DNA from: Patulibacter medicamentivorans
GTDB lineage: Bacteria > Actinomycetota > Thermoleophilia > Solirubrobacterales > Solirubrobacteraceae
NCBI RefSeq assembly: GCF_000240225.1
Contig: NZ_AGUD01000200.1
Coordinates: forward strand, 1-49,343
Length of the DNA stretch: 49,343 bases
Direction of reading: 5' to 3'
Below the pieces are notes generated by a model that saw nothing but the letters and a program-made list of their open reading frames with translations, did no database searches and had not been told where the DNA came from. Below are positions 1-8,004 of the stretch, piece by piece (positions within the stretch are counted from its first letter, which is position 1; the number at the start of each line of letters is the position of its first letter). The position numbers and the translations under genes were made by a program.

Positions 1-72
1 GACGCCGAGGCCGCCGCCACCCGCGAGGCGATCCTGGCAAACCACGCCACCCGGCCCCGGCGTGTCGCGTGA
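1..72 (+). CDS. 3' end of an upstream gene (partial)
   Basis: The first 23 codons read open in frame 1 and end in TGA at 70-72. The stop overlaps the GTG start of the next gene at 62 by 11 bases, which is typical of a translationally coupled operon. The visible tail is Ala/Arg-rich and shows no recognisable motif. The downstream genes are sugar-active, so a glycosyltransferase or other glycan gene would fit, but this is only inferred from context. The start and most of the protein lie outside the window. Confidence 0.5.
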   Translation, partial: DAEAAATREAILANHATRPRRVA

Positions 73-1267
73 GCCGCTGAGCGCGGTCGCCACCCGCCCG
101 CGGCCCGGCCGCGGGCGGGCGACGACCGAATCGGTGGCGCCCGACGGCGCCGGGCGGGGGCTCGGCCGTCACGGCCGCCGGCTGCGGGTCGCCGACGTCA
201 CCCTCTGGTACGGCGAGCGCAGCGGCGGGATCAAGAGCTACCTCGACGCCAAGCGCCGTCACGCCGCGATCACCGGGGCCTACGAGCACCACATCGTCGT
301 CCCCGGCGAGCGCGACGAGGAGCGGGCCGGGATGCACCGGATCCGCGGCGTCCGCGTGACCCGCAACGACTACCGGATCCCGCCCGGCGGTCGCGGCCTC
401 TGCCGCACCATCGAGCGGCTGCGGCCGGACGTGCTGCTGCTCCACGACCCGTTCTGGACCCCGCGCCAGGCGATCGCCGCCGCCCACCGCTCGGGCGCGA
501 TCGTGATCGCCGTCCACCACGGGTCGGCGGCGCTGGCGGCCGCCGGGATGCCGGGGCCGGACGCGGCCTGGCGGCCGATCTTCCGCTCGTGGATGCACCA
601 CGCCTATCGCGACGTCGACGCGATCATGTCGGTGATCGACCCGGTCCCCGACAGCGGCCGCGGGGCCGACCTGCCGCTGCGGCTGGGGCTCGACCCGGCG
701 TTCCGCCCGCAGCCGGACGTCCGCCGCGGCGACCACGTCCTCTACGCCGGACGGCTGTCGCGCGCGAAGGGCGTCGGCGAGCTGCTGGAGGCGACCCGCC
801 GCGGCGACTGGACCCTGCAGCTGGTCGGCGACGGGCCCTGGCGGACGGCGCTGCCGGCCGAGATCGCGGCGCTCGGCCTGGCCGATCGGGTCACGCTCGG
901 CGACTACGTCAGCGACCCGGCCGAGCTGGCCCGCCGCTACGCCGCCGCGTCGTGCGTGGTGATGCCCGGGCCGAACGAGACCTTCGGGCTGGTCGGGCTC
1001 GAGGCCGCCGCCTGCGGCGCCCGGGTCGTGACCTGCGACAACGCCCCGTCGGCGACGACGATCGGCGCGCTCGGGCACACCTACAGCGCCGGCGACGTGG
1101 TCGGCCTGCAGCGGGCGATCGACGCCGCGCGGCGGGCGGCACCGGACGCGGGCGCGGCGGCGGCGCTGGCGTGGCGCCACGGCTGGACGGTCCTCTTCCA
1201 CCAGGAGCTGCGTGACATGGTCGATCTGCTGGAGCGGCGCGAGCGCCGTCGGGAACGGGCGGCATGA
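62..1267 (+). CDS. Glycosyltransferase family 4-like protein
   Basis: This 401-residue protein looks like a GT-B fold retaining glycosyltransferase that moves a sugar from a nucleotide-sugar donor in the cytoplasm. Residues 1-40 are a low-complexity Arg/Gly leader. The N-terminal Rossmann half then begins with a WYGERSGGIKSYL stretch, whose glycine-rich loop is typical of GT4 acceptor domains. The C-terminal half has LYAGRLSRAKGVGELLEA (about residues 228-245), VGDGPWR, and the donor-binding MPGPNETFGLVGLEAAACG, in which the second Glu of the E-x7-E motif is visible. GTG at 62 is the longest start; a GTG at 134 is a possible shorter one that still keeps the fold. It overlaps the next gene by ATGA. 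The exact sugar and acceptor cannot be told. The neighbouring deacetylase and glycosidase suggest a surface polysaccharide or a storage/compatible-solute glycan. Confidence 0.8.
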   Translation: MSREPLSAVATRPRPGRGRATTESVAPDGAGRGLGRHGRRLRVADVTLWYGERSGGIKSYLDAKRRHAAITGAYEHHIVVPGERDEERAGMHRIRGVRVTRNDYRIPPGGRGLCRTIERLRPDVLLLHDPFWTPRQAIAAAHRSGAIVIAVHHGSAALAAAGMPGPDAAWRPIFRSWMHHAYRDVDAIMSVIDPVPDSGRGADLPLRLGLDPAFRPQPDVRRGDHVLYAGRLSRAKGVGELLEATRRGDWTLQLVGDGPWRTALPAEIAALGLADRVTLGDYVSDPAELARRYAAASCVVMPGPNETFGLVGLEAAACGARVVTCDNAPSATTIGALGHTYSAGDVVGLQRAIDAARRAAPDAGAAAALAWRHGWTVLFHQELRDMVDLLERRERRRERAA

Positions 1268-2049
1268 CGGTCCCGGGGGGTGGGGGAGCGGTCCGCTCGC
1301 TGGCGCTCCACCGCGGTCGCGGCCGGGTCGATCCGCGCGACGCGATGGCGGTCACCGTCCACGACGTCGAGCCCGCGACCTGGGAGCGCTGCGCGCTGCT
1401 GCGCGAGTGGCTCGCCGACCACGGCGTCGCCCGGGTCACGCTGCTGGTGATCCCGGCGCCGGATCTGCACCCCTTCGACCGCCGCAGCCCGGCCCTGCGC
1501 TCGTGGCTGGGGGAGCGGATCGACGCCGGCGACGAGGTCGCCCAGCACGGCTTCCGCCACGAGCAGACGCGCCCCGCCGCCCCGCTGCGGCAGGCGGTCG
1601 CGCTCTGGCAGGGCGGCCGGGCGGCCGAGTTCGTCGGCCTCGACGCGGCCGAGACCGACCGCGCCGTCGACGCCGGGCACCGGATCCTGACCGACTCGGG
1701 GATCGAGCCCGACGGCTTCGTGGCGCCCGGGTTCGCCTACACGCCGTCGCTGCACGCGGCGCTGCGCGAGCGCTACGCGTGGTGGGCGACCATCGACGCC
1801 GTCCACGCCGGCGCTCGCCCGCGGCCGCTGCGGGCGCTGGCGCTCGGCCTCGGCGCGTCGACCCCGATCAAGCGCTTCGCGTCGCCGACGGTCCTGCGGG
1901 CGGCGTCGCGGCTCGGCGGCGGACCGGTGCGGCTGGAGCTGCACCCGGCCGACCTCGACCACCCGCGGCTGATCGCGGCCGCCAAGGACATCCTGCGCCA
2001 CCACGCGCACCGTCCGTCGGTCACCTACCGCGAGCTCGTCGCCGCCTGA
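1264..2049 (+). CDS. Polysaccharide deacetylase-like protein (DUF2334/NodB-type)
   Basis: A 261-residue protein starting at the ATGA overlap with the glycosyltransferase. The recognisable barrel starts near residue 29 with VTVHDVEP, the metal-binding His-Asp motif of NodB-like carbohydrate esterases. It continues with HGFRHEQTRP (about residues 99-108), the H-x3-H metal site, then PGFAYTPS and a late LELHPADLDHP segment. This matches the DUF2334/polysaccharide deacetylase superfamily, which usually removes N- or O-acetyl groups from glycans using one divalent metal. No signal peptide or membrane helix is visible, so it probably acts on a cytoplasmic glycan or lipid-linked sugar made with its neighbour. 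The first 28 residues are Gly/Arg-rich and a later in-frame ATG (residue 29) is also a credible start. Confidence 0.75.
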   Translation: MTVPGGGGAVRSLALHRGRGRVDPRDAMAVTVHDVEPATWERCALLREWLADHGVARVTLLVIPAPDLHPFDRRSPALRSWLGERIDAGDEVAQHGFRHEQTRPAAPLRQAVALWQGGRAAEFVGLDAAETDRAVDAGHRILTDSGIEPDGFVAPGFAYTPSLHAALRERYAWWATIDAVHAGARPRPLRALALGLGASTPIKRFASPTVLRAASRLGGGPVRLELHPADLDHPRLIAAAKDILRHHAHRPSVTYRELVAA

Positions 2050-2061
2050 GGCGCCGGCCCG

Positions 2062-3444
2062 ATGGACCACGGGACGGTGCTGGGGGAGGACGAGCCGGTC
2101 GCGGCCGGTCCGCCGACGCCGCCCGCGTCCGGGCGCGACGCCGCGGCGGCCCGCCCGGTCGACGCGCTCGCGCTGGCGACCCTGCGGGAGAACTGGCGCA
2201 GCGGCGAGCAGCGCGGCGTCCGCTACGGCTACACCTGCCCGTCGACGCCGCGCTATCGCCACCAGTGGCACTGGGACTCCTGCTTCAGCGCGATCGCCTG
2301 GGCCCGCTTCGACCCCGCCCGCGCTCGCGAGGAGCTGCGGACCGTGTTGCGCAGCGGCGACCCGCGGATCGCCCCGCGGGTCGGCGCCCGCCCGGGCCTG
2401 CTGCCGCACACCGTCTTCTGGGATCGGCCGGCCGGCTGGCGGCGGGCGCCGTTCTACGCGACGCGATCGCCGCGCGGCGACCTGGCAACCGCCTCGATCG
2501 GGCCGCCGCTGCTGCCGCTCGCCTGGGAGCGGGTCGCCGCGGCCGACCTCGCGGGCGACCCGGGGTTCGGATCCGAGGCGCTCCCGGGCCTGGCCGAGCA
2601 TCTCGACTGGCTCGCCGCCGAGCGCGACCTGGCCGGCGACGGGCTGCTGACGATCCTCTTCCCGGACGAGTCGGGCCTGGACGACAGCCCCCAGTACGAC
2701 CTGCCGTTCCGGCGGGTGACCCACGACGGCCCCGGCTACTGGCTGCTCGTCGAGCGGGCGCGGCGGGTCGGCTACGACGCGCGTCGCTTCGCCGCGCGCC
2801 ACGACCACCACGTCGTCGACGTCTGGACGAGCACCGCCTACGCGCTCTCGCTGCACGCGATGGCCCGGCTCAGCGGCGATCGCGCCTGGGCGACCCTGGC
2901 GGCGCGGACGGAGCGGTCGCTGGTCGAGCACTGCTGGGACGAGTCGGCCGGCCTCTTCCGCGACCTCGCCGGCCGTGGGCGCCGCCCGGTCGTGGCCAAC
3001 GGCTGGTCGTCGATCTCGCCGCTGGTGCTGCCCGGGATCCCGGAGCCGATCCGCCGCCGGCTGGCCGAGGAGCAGCTGCTGGATCCGCGCCGCTTCGGCG
3101 CGCCGGTCGGGATCCCGTCGGTCGCGGTCGACGATCGCGCCCACGAGCCGCGCTTCGATCGCTGGCGGACCTGGCGCGGGCCGTCGTGGATCAACGTCGC
3201 CTGGCTGCTGCTGCCGACCGTCGCCGCGCTCGGCCACCACGACCACGCGGCGAGCGTCGCCGGGGCGCTGGTCGCCGCCGTCGAGCGCGAGGGCCTGCGC
3301 GAGTACTACGACCCGCGCCACGGCCGTGGCTACGGCGCCCGCGGCTTCGCCTGGTCGGCGCTGGCCTGCGACCTGGCCGACCTGGCCGACGGGAGCTCCG
3401 CCGAGCCGCCGGCGCCGATCGGCGAGGGGCCCAGGTGGGCGTAG
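2062..3444 (+). CDS. MGH1-like/GH63-type glycoside hydrolase
   Basis: A 460-residue protein, 12 bases after the deacetylase. The segment RYRHQWHWDSCFSAIAWARF (about residues 67-86) is the signature of (alpha/alpha)6-barrel glucosidases of the GH63/MGH1/amylo-1,6-glucosidase type, in which the WDS Asp sits in the active site. Later landmarks are LTILFPDESGLDDSPQYD, VDVWTSTAYALSLHAMAR, FDRWRTWRGPSWINVAWLL (about residues 365-383) and EYYDPRHGRGYGARGFAWSAL near the C terminus, where the Glu/Tyr region normally carries the second catalytic acid. These enzymes hydrolyse glucosyl- or mannosyl-glycerate, trehalose-like or oligosaccharide substrates. The substrate here is unknown. No secretion signal is seen. 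It closes the three-gene glycan operon and is followed by a convergent gene 50 bases away. Confidence 0.75.
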   Translation: MDHGTVLGEDEPVAAGPPTPPASGRDAAAARPVDALALATLRENWRSGEQRGVRYGYTCPSTPRYRHQWHWDSCFSAIAWARFDPARAREELRTVLRSGDPRIAPRVGARPGLLPHTVFWDRPAGWRRAPFYATRSPRGDLATASIGPPLLPLAWERVAAADLAGDPGFGSEALPGLAEHLDWLAAERDLAGDGLLTILFPDESGLDDSPQYDLPFRRVTHDGPGYWLLVERARRVGYDARRFAARHDHHVVDVWTSTAYALSLHAMARLSGDRAWATLAARTERSLVEHCWDESAGLFRDLAGRGRRPVVANGWSSISPLVLPGIPEPIRRRLAEEQLLDPRRFGAPVGIPSVAVDDRAHEPRFDRWRTWRGPSWINVAWLLLPTVAALGHHDHAASVAGALVAAVEREGLREYYDPRHGRGYGARGFAWSALACDLADLADGSSAEPPAPIGEGPRWA

Positions 3445-3494
3445 CCGCGCGCGGCCGCGCCGGCGGCTCGGGTCCGCGCGGCGACCGCGGCGCC

Positions 3495-4133
3495 TCAGCG
3501 GCGACGCTTGAGGACGATCCCCTCCAGGTGGTGGGCGACCGTCTCGCAGGCGTCGATCGCGCTCTCGAGCGCCGCGTAGATGTCCTTCCAGCGGATCACG
3601 AACAGCGGGTCGACGCCGATCTCGAACAGCGAGGCGATCGCGTCGCGGCTGATCCGGTCGCCGTCGTTCTCGAGCCGGTGGATCTCGACCAGGAACGGCG
3701 ACAGGTCGCTGCCGGTCCGCAGCGCCCGCAGCGCCAGCGCCAGCTGCTCGCCGCAGGCGACCAGGATGTCGGCCAGCTGGTTGGCCTGGTCGGTCGCGGC
3801 CTCGACCTGGTAGACGGAGAACATGTCGGCCGCCGCCTCGGCGTCGTCGACGATGTCGTCGAGCGCGGTCGCGAGCCGGTAGCCGTCGTCGATCTCGAAC
3901 GGATGCGTCGGATGGCCGTTGGTGTGGCGGCTGAGCCGGTGGATGATGTCGTGGGCGATCCGGTCGCCCTCCTGCTCGCAGAGGACCAGGTCGCGGACCA
4001 GGCCGCCCTGCTCCGGGTAGTCGCGGATCAGGTCGCGCAGCAGCAACGTCGAGCGCTGGATCGTCCGGCCGTACTCCTCGAGCAGGTCGAGAAGCGTCGA
4101 GTCGGCGCCAGGTGCGCGGAAGAAGAGCGGCAT
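3495..4133 (-). CDS. DUF47 family PhoU-like protein
   Basis: A 212-residue all-helical protein beginning MPLFFRAPGADSTLLDLLEEYG, typical of the DUF47/TIGR00153 family of PhoU relatives. Two three-helix bundles carry the E/D-x-x-x-D metal-cluster motifs: EQEGDRIAHDIIHRL (about residues 53-67) and HRLENDGDRISRDAI (about residues 151-165). Homologues bind Fe/Zn clusters and usually partner a PiT-type phosphate permease. No Pit gene is visible here; instead the gene stands beside the pst system. It diverges from the DNA-binding gene at 4262, so the PHO-box-like repeats at 4187-4225 lie in its upstream region too. A TAGCTT hexamer on this strand at 4144-4149 is 10 bases before the ATG and may be a -10 element. 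The role in phosphate homeostasis is inferred from family and context. Confidence 0.85.
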   Translation of the reverse strand: MPLFFRAPGADSTLLDLLEEYGRTIQRSTLLLRDLIRDYPEQGGLVRDLVLCEQEGDRIAHDIIHRLSRHTNGHPTHPFEIDDGYRLATALDDIVDDAEAAADMFSVYQVEAATDQANQLADILVACGEQLALALRALRTGSDLSPFLVEIHRLENDGDRISRDAIASLFEIGVDPLFVIRWKDIYAALESAIDACETVAHHLEGIVLKRRR

Positions 4134-4143
4134 CGGTCGCCCG

Positions 4144-4149
4144 AAGCTA
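4144..4149 (-). promoter_or_regulatory. Possible -10 element of the DUF47 gene
   Basis: Read on the minus strand this is TAGCTT, 10 bases before the ATG at 4133, so a transcript would carry almost no leader. No -35 is obvious. The PHO-box repeats lie about 40 bases further upstream. Confidence 0.35.
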
Positions 4150-4186
4150 GCGCCGAAAGCCCCGCAACAGAACGGCTTCCGCGCGG

Positions 4187-4225
4187 TTTCACATCGCGTT
4201 CACAGGTGGTTCACGGTCACGTAAC
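4187..4225 (+). promoter_or_regulatory. PHO box, 11-bp direct repeats
   Basis: TTTCAC at 4187, GTTCAC at 4198, GTTCAC at 4209 and a degenerate CGTAAC at 4220 are spaced exactly 11 bases apart. Tandem 11-bp GTTCAC units are the established PhoP binding pattern in actinobacteria. The box lies between the divergent DUF47 gene and the winged-helix gene at 4262 and could control both. A second array of the same design precedes pstS. Confidence 0.8.
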
Positions 4226-4261
4226 GGAATCCGGCGCGCCAGCCCGGACACTCACGGAGCG

Positions 4262-4624
4262 ATGAGCACCGTGACCCGATCCACGGACGACGTGCGCTCC
4301 GAGGGCCCTGACGGCCCGATCCGCGTCGCCCAGGTCGAGATCCGCCCCCAGGAGGGGCTGGCCGTCGTCGCCGGTCGCGTCGTGTCGCTGTCGGTCCGCG
4401 AGTTCGAGCTGCTGTCCGCGCTCGCCACGCGGTCCGGCCACGTCGTCGCCCGCGAGGAGCTGTTCTCCACGGTCTGGGGCGGTCCGCTCCGCCGTGGCGA
4501 TCGGTCGATCGACGTCTACGTCCACAAGCTGCGCCAGAAGCTCGAGGCAGCGTCCCCGGGCTGGCGCTTCATCCACACCCACATCGGCTTCGGGTACCGG
4601 TTCGCGCCGGAGCCCGCGGCCTGA
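4262..4624 (+). CDS. Receiver-less PhoB/OmpR-type winged-helix DNA-binding protein
   Basis: A 120-residue protein that is almost entirely an OmpR/PhoB C-terminal effector domain. It has LSVREFELLSALATRSGHVV (about residues 43-62), the recognition helix region RRGDRSIDVYVHKLRQKLE and the wing FIHTHIGFGYRFAPEP. The same landmarks occur in the full-length regulator at 9875-10738, so the two are paralogues. The phosphoacceptor receiver domain is absent: only about 40 residues precede the DNA-binding fold, and no start codon further upstream gives one because the PHO box is there. It could act as a constitutive or competing binder of PHO boxes, or be controlled by its own level. A possible -10 (GACACT, 4247-4252) lies 9 bases before ATG. 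The DNA-binding assignment is firm; the biological role is inference. Confidence 0.8.
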   Translation: MSTVTRSTDDVRSEGPDGPIRVAQVEIRPQEGLAVVAGRVVSLSVREFELLSALATRSGHVVAREELFSTVWGGPLRRGDRSIDVYVHKLRQKLEAASPGWRFIHTHIGFGYRFAPEPAA

Positions 4625-4669
4625 GCGGACCCGCCGTCGGCGGGCTCGCGCTCGACGTCGACACCTCAC

Positions 4670-4708
4670 GTTCACATCGAGTTCACACCCCGGCCACACC
4701 CAGGTAAC
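4670..4708 (+). promoter_or_regulatory. PHO box upstream of pstS, 11-bp direct repeats
   Basis: GTTCAC at 4670 and GTTCAC at 4681 are perfect units. GGCCAC at 4692 and GGTAAC at 4703 continue the 11-base register as degenerate units. As in the box at 4187, the last unit ends in GTAAC followed by RGRAT. This is the expected PhoP-type site for phosphate-starvation induction of pstS, and implies the pst genes respond to the regulators encoded here. Confidence 0.8.
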
Positions 4709-4776
4709 AGGATGCAGGGAAGCCGATGCCACGCTGCCCTGCGTCACGTTCCCCTGACTGATCCCAAGGAGACCAC

Positions 4777-5892
4777 GTGCGATTTCGTACGTTCACCGCG
4801 GTCGGCGCATCTGCCGTTCTCGCACTCGGCGTCGCGGCTTGCGGCTCTGACGACAAGAAGTCCGACAGCACGGCGGCCAGCACTGGCACCGAGACCACGG
4901 CGACCGCGAAGTTCTCGGGGTCGATCAACGCTGGCGGCTCGACCTTCGCCAAGCCCGTGTACGACACCTGGGGCTCGAAGCTCAAGTCCCAGGGGCTGAC
5001 CTTCAACTACGCCGGCACCGGCTCGGGCGCGGGCATCGCCGGCGTCACCGACGGCACGCTCGACTTCGGCGGCACCGACTCGGCGATGGACGACGAGGAG
5101 ATCGCCGCCGCCAAGAAGCAGGGCGACATCGTCCACGTCCCGACGTTCTTCGGCGCGGTCGTCGCGGCCTACAACGTCAAGGGCATCGAGACCGGCCTCA
5201 AGCTGGACGGCGAGACCCTGGCGAACATCTTCCTCGGGAAGATCACCAAGTGGAACGACCCGGCGATCGCCGGGCAGAACGACGGCGTGACGCTGCCGGA
5301 CGAGAAGATCACCGTCGTCCACCGCTCCGACGAGTCGGGCACCACGAAGGCGTTCCTCTCGTACCTGGGCGCCTACTCCAAGGAGTGGGAGAAGGGCCCG
5401 GGCGTCGACAAGTCGGTCAAGTGGCCGACCGGCACCGGCGCCAAGGGCAACGACGGCGTCGCCGGCCAGGTCAAGCAGACCGAGGGCGCGATCGGCTACG
5501 TCGAGCAGGCCTACGCGCTGCAGAACGACTTCGCCTACGCGAGCCTCAAGAACAAGGCCGGCAACTACGTCGAGCCGACGCTGGAGTCCGTCTCCGCCGC
5601 CGGTGACAACGTCGAGGTCCCCGCCGACCTGCGGTTCTCGATCGGCGACGCCTCCGGCGACCAGACCTACCCCGACGCGTCGGCGACCTTCATCGTCCTG
5701 CCGAAGGACCTCTGCAAGGCCGGCAAGAGCAAGGACGTCGCCAGCGACGTCAAGAACTTCCTGACCTACGGTCTCACGACCGGTCAGGAGGAGGCCAAGC
5801 AGCTCGCCTACGCGCCGCTGCCCGCCAGCGTCCTCGACAAGGCCAAGGCCGTCGTCGATTCCCTCGAGTGCAACGGAGCGCCGATCTCCTAG
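4777..5892 (+). CDS. pstS: Phosphate-binding lipoprotein PstS
   Basis: A 371-residue extracellular phosphate receptor for the Pst ABC importer. The start is a GTG with a good ribosome site (AAGGAG, 4766-4771). A lipoprotein signal ends in the lipobox LGVAAC, with acylated Cys at residue 22, followed by an acidic/Ser-Thr linker. The mature domain starts with [16 protein letters not shown] and contains [13 protein letters not shown] and [11 protein letters not shown], the glycine/serine loops that wrap phosphate, and [17 protein letters not shown] (about residues 181-197), the Arg/Asp/Ser-Gly-Thr anion-binding segment. Length is normal for actinobacterial PstS. It is preceded by a PHO box and followed by a strong 16-bp hairpin before the permease gene, a layout that lets the binding protein be made in excess over the membrane subunits. 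Confidence 0.97.
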   Translation: MRFRTFTAVGASAVLALGVAACGSDDKKSDSTAASTGTETTATAKFSGSINAGGSTFAKPVYDTWGSKLKSQGLTFNYAGTGSGAGIAGVTDGTLDFGGTDSAMDDEEIAAAKKQGDIVHVPTFFGAVVAAYNVKGIETGLKLDGETLANIFLGKITKWNDPAIAGQNDGVTLPDEKITVVHRSDESGTTKAFLSYLGAYSKEWEKGPGVDKSVKWPTGTGAKGNDGVAGQVKQTEGAIGYVEQAYALQNDFAYASLKNKAGNYVEPTLESVSAAGDNVEVPADLRFSIGDASGDQTYPDASATFIVLPKDLCKAGKSKDVASDVKNFLTYGLTTGQEEAKQLAYAPLPASVLDKAKAVVDSLECNGAPIS

Positions 5893-5918
5893 CCGAGGTC
5901 GAGCTCACCGCTCACGCA

Positions 5919-5958
5919 GGGTCCAGCCCCGTCGCCGCCGCGCGACGGGGCTGGACCC
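5919..5958 (+). terminator. 16-bp perfect hairpin between pstS and pstCA
   Basis: GGGTCCAGCCCCGTCG at 5919-5934 is perfectly complementary to 5943-5958, leaving an 8-base loop. No U-run follows. It is therefore more likely a partial terminator or a 3'-end stabiliser that raises pstS mRNA over pstCA-pstB than a full stop. Confidence 0.7.
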
Positions 5959-6003
5959 GCCGAGTGGCCGCGCGACCGGTTCCGCCGACGATCGGACGAG
6001 ACC

Positions 6004-8004
6004 ATGGAATCCAGCACAGCAACCGTCCCGAACCCCGACGCCGCATCGCGGCTGCGGGAGACGCTGGCCCGGACGAAGACCGGCAGCTGGCTCGACCCAT
6101 GGGTCAAGAACGCCCTGACCGGCCTGGCGGGGCTGATCTTCGTCCTGCTCGCCTACTTCCTGATCAAGCTCGGGATCGAGTCCGAGCCGGTCTTCTCGAA
6201 GTACGGCTTCATCGACTTCATCACCAAGGTCGACTGGCTGCCGTCGAAGGACACCTACGGCGCCGGCGCCCTGGTCGCCGGAACGCTGATCACGTCGGCG
6301 ATCGCGCTGCTGATCGGGGTTCCGATCGCGGTCGCGACCGCGCTCTTCGTCACCGAGCTGGCTCCGGCCCGCTGGCGCGGCCTGATCTCGGGCACGCTCG
6401 AGCTGCTGGCCGCGGTCCCGTCGGTCGTCTACGGCCTCTGGGGCTTCCTCTTCCTGGCGCCGAAGCTGAAGGGCGTCGAGCAGTGGTTCGCCGACACCTT
6501 CTCGTTCATCCCGTTCATCGGCGGCGACGTCTCGGCGGCCAACTACTTCATCACCGGGCTGATCCTGGCGATCATGATCATCCCGATCGTCAGCGCGATC
6601 TCGCGCGAGGTCATGGCGACGGTGCCGACCGACCACAAGGAGGCGGCGCTCGCGCTCGGCGCGACCCGCTGGGAGATGATCCGCACCGCGGTGCTCCCGT
6701 ACTCGCGCGCCGGCATCGTCGGCGGCTCGATGCTCGGCCTCGGCCGGGCGCTCGGCGAGACGATCGCCGTCGCGATCCTGATCGGCGGCGCGACCGCCGG
6801 CGTCGGCGACTCGATCTTCTCGCAGGGCTCGACGCTCGCCTCGGTGATCGCGCTCGAGTTCCAGGAGGCGACCTCGAGCCCGGAGCACCGCGCCGCGCTG
6901 ATCGGCGCCGGCCTGCTGCTGTTCGCGGTCACGCTGGTCATCAACGCGATCGCCCGCGGCTACATCACCCGCGCCGAGAGCCGCCTGAAGCGCGCCGAGC
7001 GCGACGCCAAGAAGGCGGTCGCGGCGGCCGAGCGGGGCGAGGCGCCGAAGAGCGGATCGCGGCTCTCGCTGCCGAGCATCCCGCGCCCGGAGCTGGTCAC
7101 CACGCTGCGGGGCCGCAAGCGCGTCGACTCGATCGCGCGCGGCTGGGTCGCCGGCCTGACCGGCCTGGCGCTGCTGCCGCTGGCGCTGCTGCTCGGCTTC
7201 CTCGTGATCAAGGGCGGCGGATCGATCAGCTGGAGCTTCCTGACCAGCGACCCGACCGGCGCCGCCGGCGCGGTGGCGAACACCAACCGCTTCCTCGGCG
7301 ACGCGGCGGTCACCGCCCAGGCGAACGACCTCGGCGGCATCCGCTCGGCGATCCTCGGCACGCTCGAGGTCGTCGGGATCGCCGCGGCCGTCGTGGTCCC
7401 GATCGGGATCGCGGTCGCGGTCTACCTGGTCGAGTACGGCGAGGGCACCTGGTTCGGCAACTTCGTCCGCTACCTCGTCGACGTGATGACCGGCGTGCCG
7501 TCGGTCGTCTTCGGCCTCTTCGTCTACATCACGCTGGTCGTCAGCCAGGTCGGCGGGGCGCCGTTCGCCGGCTGGAAGGCGTCGGTCGCCCTCGGCCTGC
7601 TGATGCTGCCGATCGTGATCAACTCGGCGCTGCCGGTGCTGCGGCTGGTGCCGCAGCAGCTGCGCGAGGCCGCGCTGGCGCTCGGCGTTCCGCGGTGGAA
7701 GGTGATCCTGCGGATCGTCCTCCCGACCGCGGCGCCCGGTCTCGTCACCGGCTCGCTGCTGGCGATCGCCCGCGCCGCCGGCGAGACCGCGCCGATCATC
7801 TTCACCGCCGGCGTCGCGACCGCGCTCGCCGGCGATCCCAACGGGCCGCTGAACACGCTGCCGGCCCAGATCTACGCCGACGTGACCGCGTCCTCGTCGG
7901 CCCAGCACGACCGGGCTTGGGGTGCCGCCCTGACTCTCGTCGTGCTGATCCTCCTCCTCAGTCTCATCGCCCGCCTCGCCCAGCGCAGGAGCCGCATCTC
8001 ATGA
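6004..8004 (+). CDS. Fused phosphate ABC permease PstC-PstA
   Basis: A single 666-residue ORF carries both inner-membrane permease subunits of the Pst importer. Residues 1 to about 330 are PstC-like: a cytoplasmic leader, a first membrane helix near residues 35-57, and the coupling-helix EAA motif around residues 201-220 ([20 protein letters not shown]). After a charged Lys/Arg/Glu linker (about residues 325-375), the PstA-like half begins with [17 protein letters not shown]. It ends with its own EAA loop near residues 550-570 ([20 protein letters not shown]) and the conserved [11 protein letters not shown]. In most bacteria these are separate genes of about 300 residues each. The reading frame is continuous and both halves look intact, so this is a true fusion and not a frameshift artefact. 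The ATG at 6004 has only a weak ribosome site. It overlaps pstB by ATGA. Confidence 0.93.
   Translation: MESSTATVPNPDAASRLRETLARTKTGSWLDPWVKNALTGLAGLIFVLLAYFLIKLGIESEPVFSKYGFIDFITKVDWLPSKDTYGAGALVAGTLITSAIALLIGVPIAVATALFVTELAPARWRGLISGTLELLAAVPSVVYGLWGFLFLAPKLKGVEQWFADTFSFIPFIGGDVSAANYFITGLILAIMIIPIVSAISREVMATVPTDHKEAALALGATRWEMIRTAVLPYSRAGIVGGSMLGLGRALGETIAVAILIGGATAGVGDSIFSQGSTLASVIALEFQEATSSPEHRAALIGAGLLLFAVTLVINAIARGYITRAESRLKRAERDAKKAVAAAERGEAPKSGSRLSLPSIPRPELVTTLRGRKRVDSIARGWVAGLTGLALLPLALLLGFLVIKGGGSISWSFLTSDPTGAAGAVANTNRFLGDAAVTAQANDLGGIRSAILGTLEVVGIAAAVVVPIGIAVAVYLVEYGEGTWFGNFVRYLVDVMTGVPSVVFGLFVYITLVVSQVGGAPFAGWKASVALGLLMLPIVINSALPVLRLVPQQLREAALALGVPRWKVILRIVLPTAAPGLVTGSLLAIARAAGETAPIIFTAGVATALAGDPNGPLNTLPAQIYADVTASSSAQHDRAWGAALTLVVLILLLSLIARLAQRRSRIS

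Noticed and set aside
5868..8000. A long N-terminal extension of PstB covering pstCA
   Set aside because: The in-frame stretch before 8001 is an Arg/Asp-rich shadow of the permease gene. The ATGA start at 8001 gives normal PstB.
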